The translations under genes and the position numbers were made by a program. This document shows positions 4,035-5,613 of a DNA stretch of 5,613 nt, in pieces. The notes below the pieces were generated by a model, which was given only the letters and a program-made list of their open reading frames with translations, ran no database searches and had not been told where the DNA came from. This DNA is from Candidatus Borrarchaeota archaeon. Lineage in GTDB: Archaea; Asgardarchaeota; Sifarchaeia; Borrarchaeales; Borrarchaeaceae. The stretch is taken from positions 1-5,613 of the forward strand of contig JAEORY010000295.1 of the NCBI GenBank assembly GCA_016840645.1, given 5' to 3'. Position 1 is the first letter of the stretch; every line of letters starts with the position of its first letter.

Positions 4035-5613
4035 TATAACAAACAGCTACAAGTTAAAGAAATAGTTAAGTGCGGAAAAGATCCAAACTATTTCTTTAAA
4101 AATTACTTAAAGATCCAGCACCCAGTGCGGGGTCTTATTTCTTTTGACACCTATGACTTTCAAGATGAATGTGTAGAAGACTTTCTTGAACACAGGTTTA
4201 ATATTGTACTAAAATCTAGACAATTAGGATTGTCTACGCTTGTTGCGGCATACGCTGTCTGGATGGCAATATTTCAGAAAGAAAAGAATATTCTGATTAT
4301 TGCTACTAAACTTACTGTTGCTCAAAACTTTATTACAAAAGTTAAGACAATGATAAGATCTTTACCTAAGTGGATGATCTTAGCAGATATTGTAGAAAAT
4401 AACAAGCAAAAGATAAGATTTAGTCACGGTTCACAAATACAAGCAATTCCTACTTCTGAAGATGCTGGTAGATCTGAAGCTTTGTCTTTGCTAATTGTAG
4501 ACGAGGCTGCTTTTGTTAGAAACTTTGATACAATCTGGACTGGTATTTATCCTACTATTTCTACGGGTGGTAGGGTTATTATTTTATCTACTCCCAATGG
4601 CGTCGGCGGGCAATATCACAAGCTTTATGTAGATGCAGAAGCCGGATTAAACGAATTTAATGCAATTAATCTTCCTTGGACAGTTCACCCAGAACGCGAT
4701 GACGAGTGGTTTGAAAAAACTACTAAAAACATGAATAAGCGCCAGATTGCGCAAGAGTACTTGTGTGACTTTGCAACATCGGGTGAGACTTTTCTAGACA
4801 ACAATACACTAGAGTGGTTAAGAGGTCAAGTAAAACCGCCTATAGAAAGACAAGGATACGATAGAAATGTTTGGATTTGGAAGTACCCGCTAAGCGCAAA
4901 TAGCTATATTTTGTCTGCTGATGTATCTAGAGGTGACTCAAAAGATTATTCTACGTTTCATATTATAGATACAGAGACTTCTGAAATTGTTGCAGAGTAT
5001 AAAGGTAAAATACGACCAGATAATTTTGCAGAGTTAATTAATGAGTTTGGGTTAAAATATAATAAGGCACTTGTCTGCCCAGAAAATAACTCTTACGGTT
5101 ACGCAACTATTCTTAAATTGCAAGATTTAAAGTATCCAAAGCTTTACTACAGAAAGAAAAAGCAAGTTTATATAGGAGATTATGTACCTCCTTCGTCTGC
5201 TGATGTCGCTGGGTTTAATACAAACGGGAAAACAAGAAGCACGGTCCTTGCTAAGCTTGAAGAGTTACTTAGAAATAGACAATTAATTTCTTATTCTTCT
5301 AGATTTTATGAAGAGTTAAAAGTTTTTACTTGGAATACAGGTAGAGCACAAGCAAGAGCAGGATTCAACGATGATCTAGTGATGAGTTTGGCTATAGGAT
5401 CTTGGCTTTTTGACGGCGCTTCTGAATATTCAAAATCCAACGCAGGCCTTAACGAAGCTATGCTCGCGGCGATGTCTAAAAAGCAAAGATCTTATAATGA
5501 CACTCCTGATCAAGCACTGGCACCACAAGGTGTTTATATGTCAAGTCCTAATGCAAAAGGTGTTAGCAACAATATCAAGCAAGATTTAAATAATACCAGA
5601 AATCGCAGTAATA
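4026..5613 (+). CDS. terL: Terminase large subunit (T4 gp17 family), 3' end outside the window
   Basis: This is the DNA-packaging motor: an ATPase that drives DNA into the prohead and a nuclease that cuts the concatemer. 529 residues are visible, with no stop before the right edge. Motor domain: a Gln in YDFQDE (Q46) fits the adenine-binding motif, a variant Walker A is KSRQLGLST (63-71), Walker B is LLIVDEAAF (D159, E160), and the coupling motif is LSTPNG (187-192). Nuclease domain (RNase H-like fold): D299 in ADVSRGD, E353 in PENNSYG and D449/D450 in FNDDLVMS match the acidic triad that T4 gp17 has at D401, E458 and D542. Walker A is about 95 residues nearer the N terminus than in T4, so the N-terminal extension is shorter. 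After the nuclease comes a polar Asn/Ser/Gln-rich tail (about 465 onward). ATG 4026 is the first usual start after an in-frame TGA at 3990; it lacks a ribosome binding site and lies in a palindrome. Confidence 0.97.
   Translation, partial: MAKYNKQLQVKEIVKCGKDPNYFFKNYLKIQHPVRGLISFDTYDFQDECVEDFLEHRFNIVLKSRQLGLSTLVAAYAVWMAIFQKEKNILIIATKLTVAQNFITKVKTMIRSLPKWMILADIVENNKQKIRFSHGSQIQAIPTSEDAGRSEALSLLIVDEAAFVRNFDTIWTGIYPTISTGGRVIILSTPNGVGGQYHKLYVDAEAGLNEFNAINLPWTVHPERDDEWFEKTTKNMNKRQIAQEYLCDFATSGETFLDNNTLEWLRGQVKPPIERQGYDRNVWIWKYPLSANSYILSADVSRGDSKDYSTFHIIDTETSEIVAEYKGKIRPDNFAELINEFGLKYNKALVCPENNSYGYATILKLQDLKYPKLYYRKKKQVYIGDYVPPSSADVAGFNTNGKTRSTVLAKLEELLRNRQLISYSSRFYEELKVFTWNTGRAQARAGFNDDLVMSLAIGSWLFDGASEYSKSNAGLNEAMLAAMSKKQRSYNDTPDQALAPQGVYMSSPNAKGVSNNIKQDLNNTRNRSN

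Noticed and set aside
4212..4238. Terminase inactivated by loss of the Walker A lysine
   Set aside because: All other motor and nuclease residues are intact, the frame is open, and lysine-shifted Walker A loops are known in terminases.

Overview
This window looks like a piece of a tailed-phage (or prophage) genome related to the T4-like myoviruses. The two most diagnostic genes are a large terminase subunit with T4 gp17-type ATPase and nuclease motifs, and a recombination nuclease matching T4 gp47 and gp46. All genes are on the + strand and almost every base is coding, with stop/start overlaps and one 23-base gap. The DNA is A+T-rich, roughly two-thirds by eye. An environmental, perhaps marine, T4-like phage is a reasonable guess, but the window cannot name the host or phage.

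Layout: (1) 2-232 is the C-terminal end of a VWA-like domain protein that begins outside the window. (2) 232-3363 is one 1043-residue protein joining an Mre11/SbcD-type nuclease to a complete Rad50/SbcC-type ATPase, which T4 encodes as two genes (47 and 46). (3) 3347-3622 is a 91-residue zinc-ribbon-like protein of unknown function. (4) 3622-4002 is a 126-residue protein of unknown function in the slot before the terminase. (5) 4026-5613 is the large terminase, running off the right edge.

Genes 1 to 4 are chained by overlaps (TAATG, a 17-base overlap, ATGATG), which suggests translational coupling in one transcription unit. Genes 3 and 4 each have an AGGAG ribosome binding site. The terminase has none; its start codon instead lies in the loop of a perfect 16-base palindrome, and nearby copies of the same short sequence allow competing hairpins. 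In T4, gp46/47 resect DNA ends for recombination-dependent replication, which yields the concatemers that terminase cuts and packages, so the two modules here act on successive states of the same DNA.

The most notable items are the single-chain Mre11-Rad50 with a widened C-x6-C zinc hook, the palindrome over the terminase start, and the two unassigned small proteins between recombination and packaging. No tRNA, rRNA, CRISPR array, insertion sequence or clear terminator was seen.
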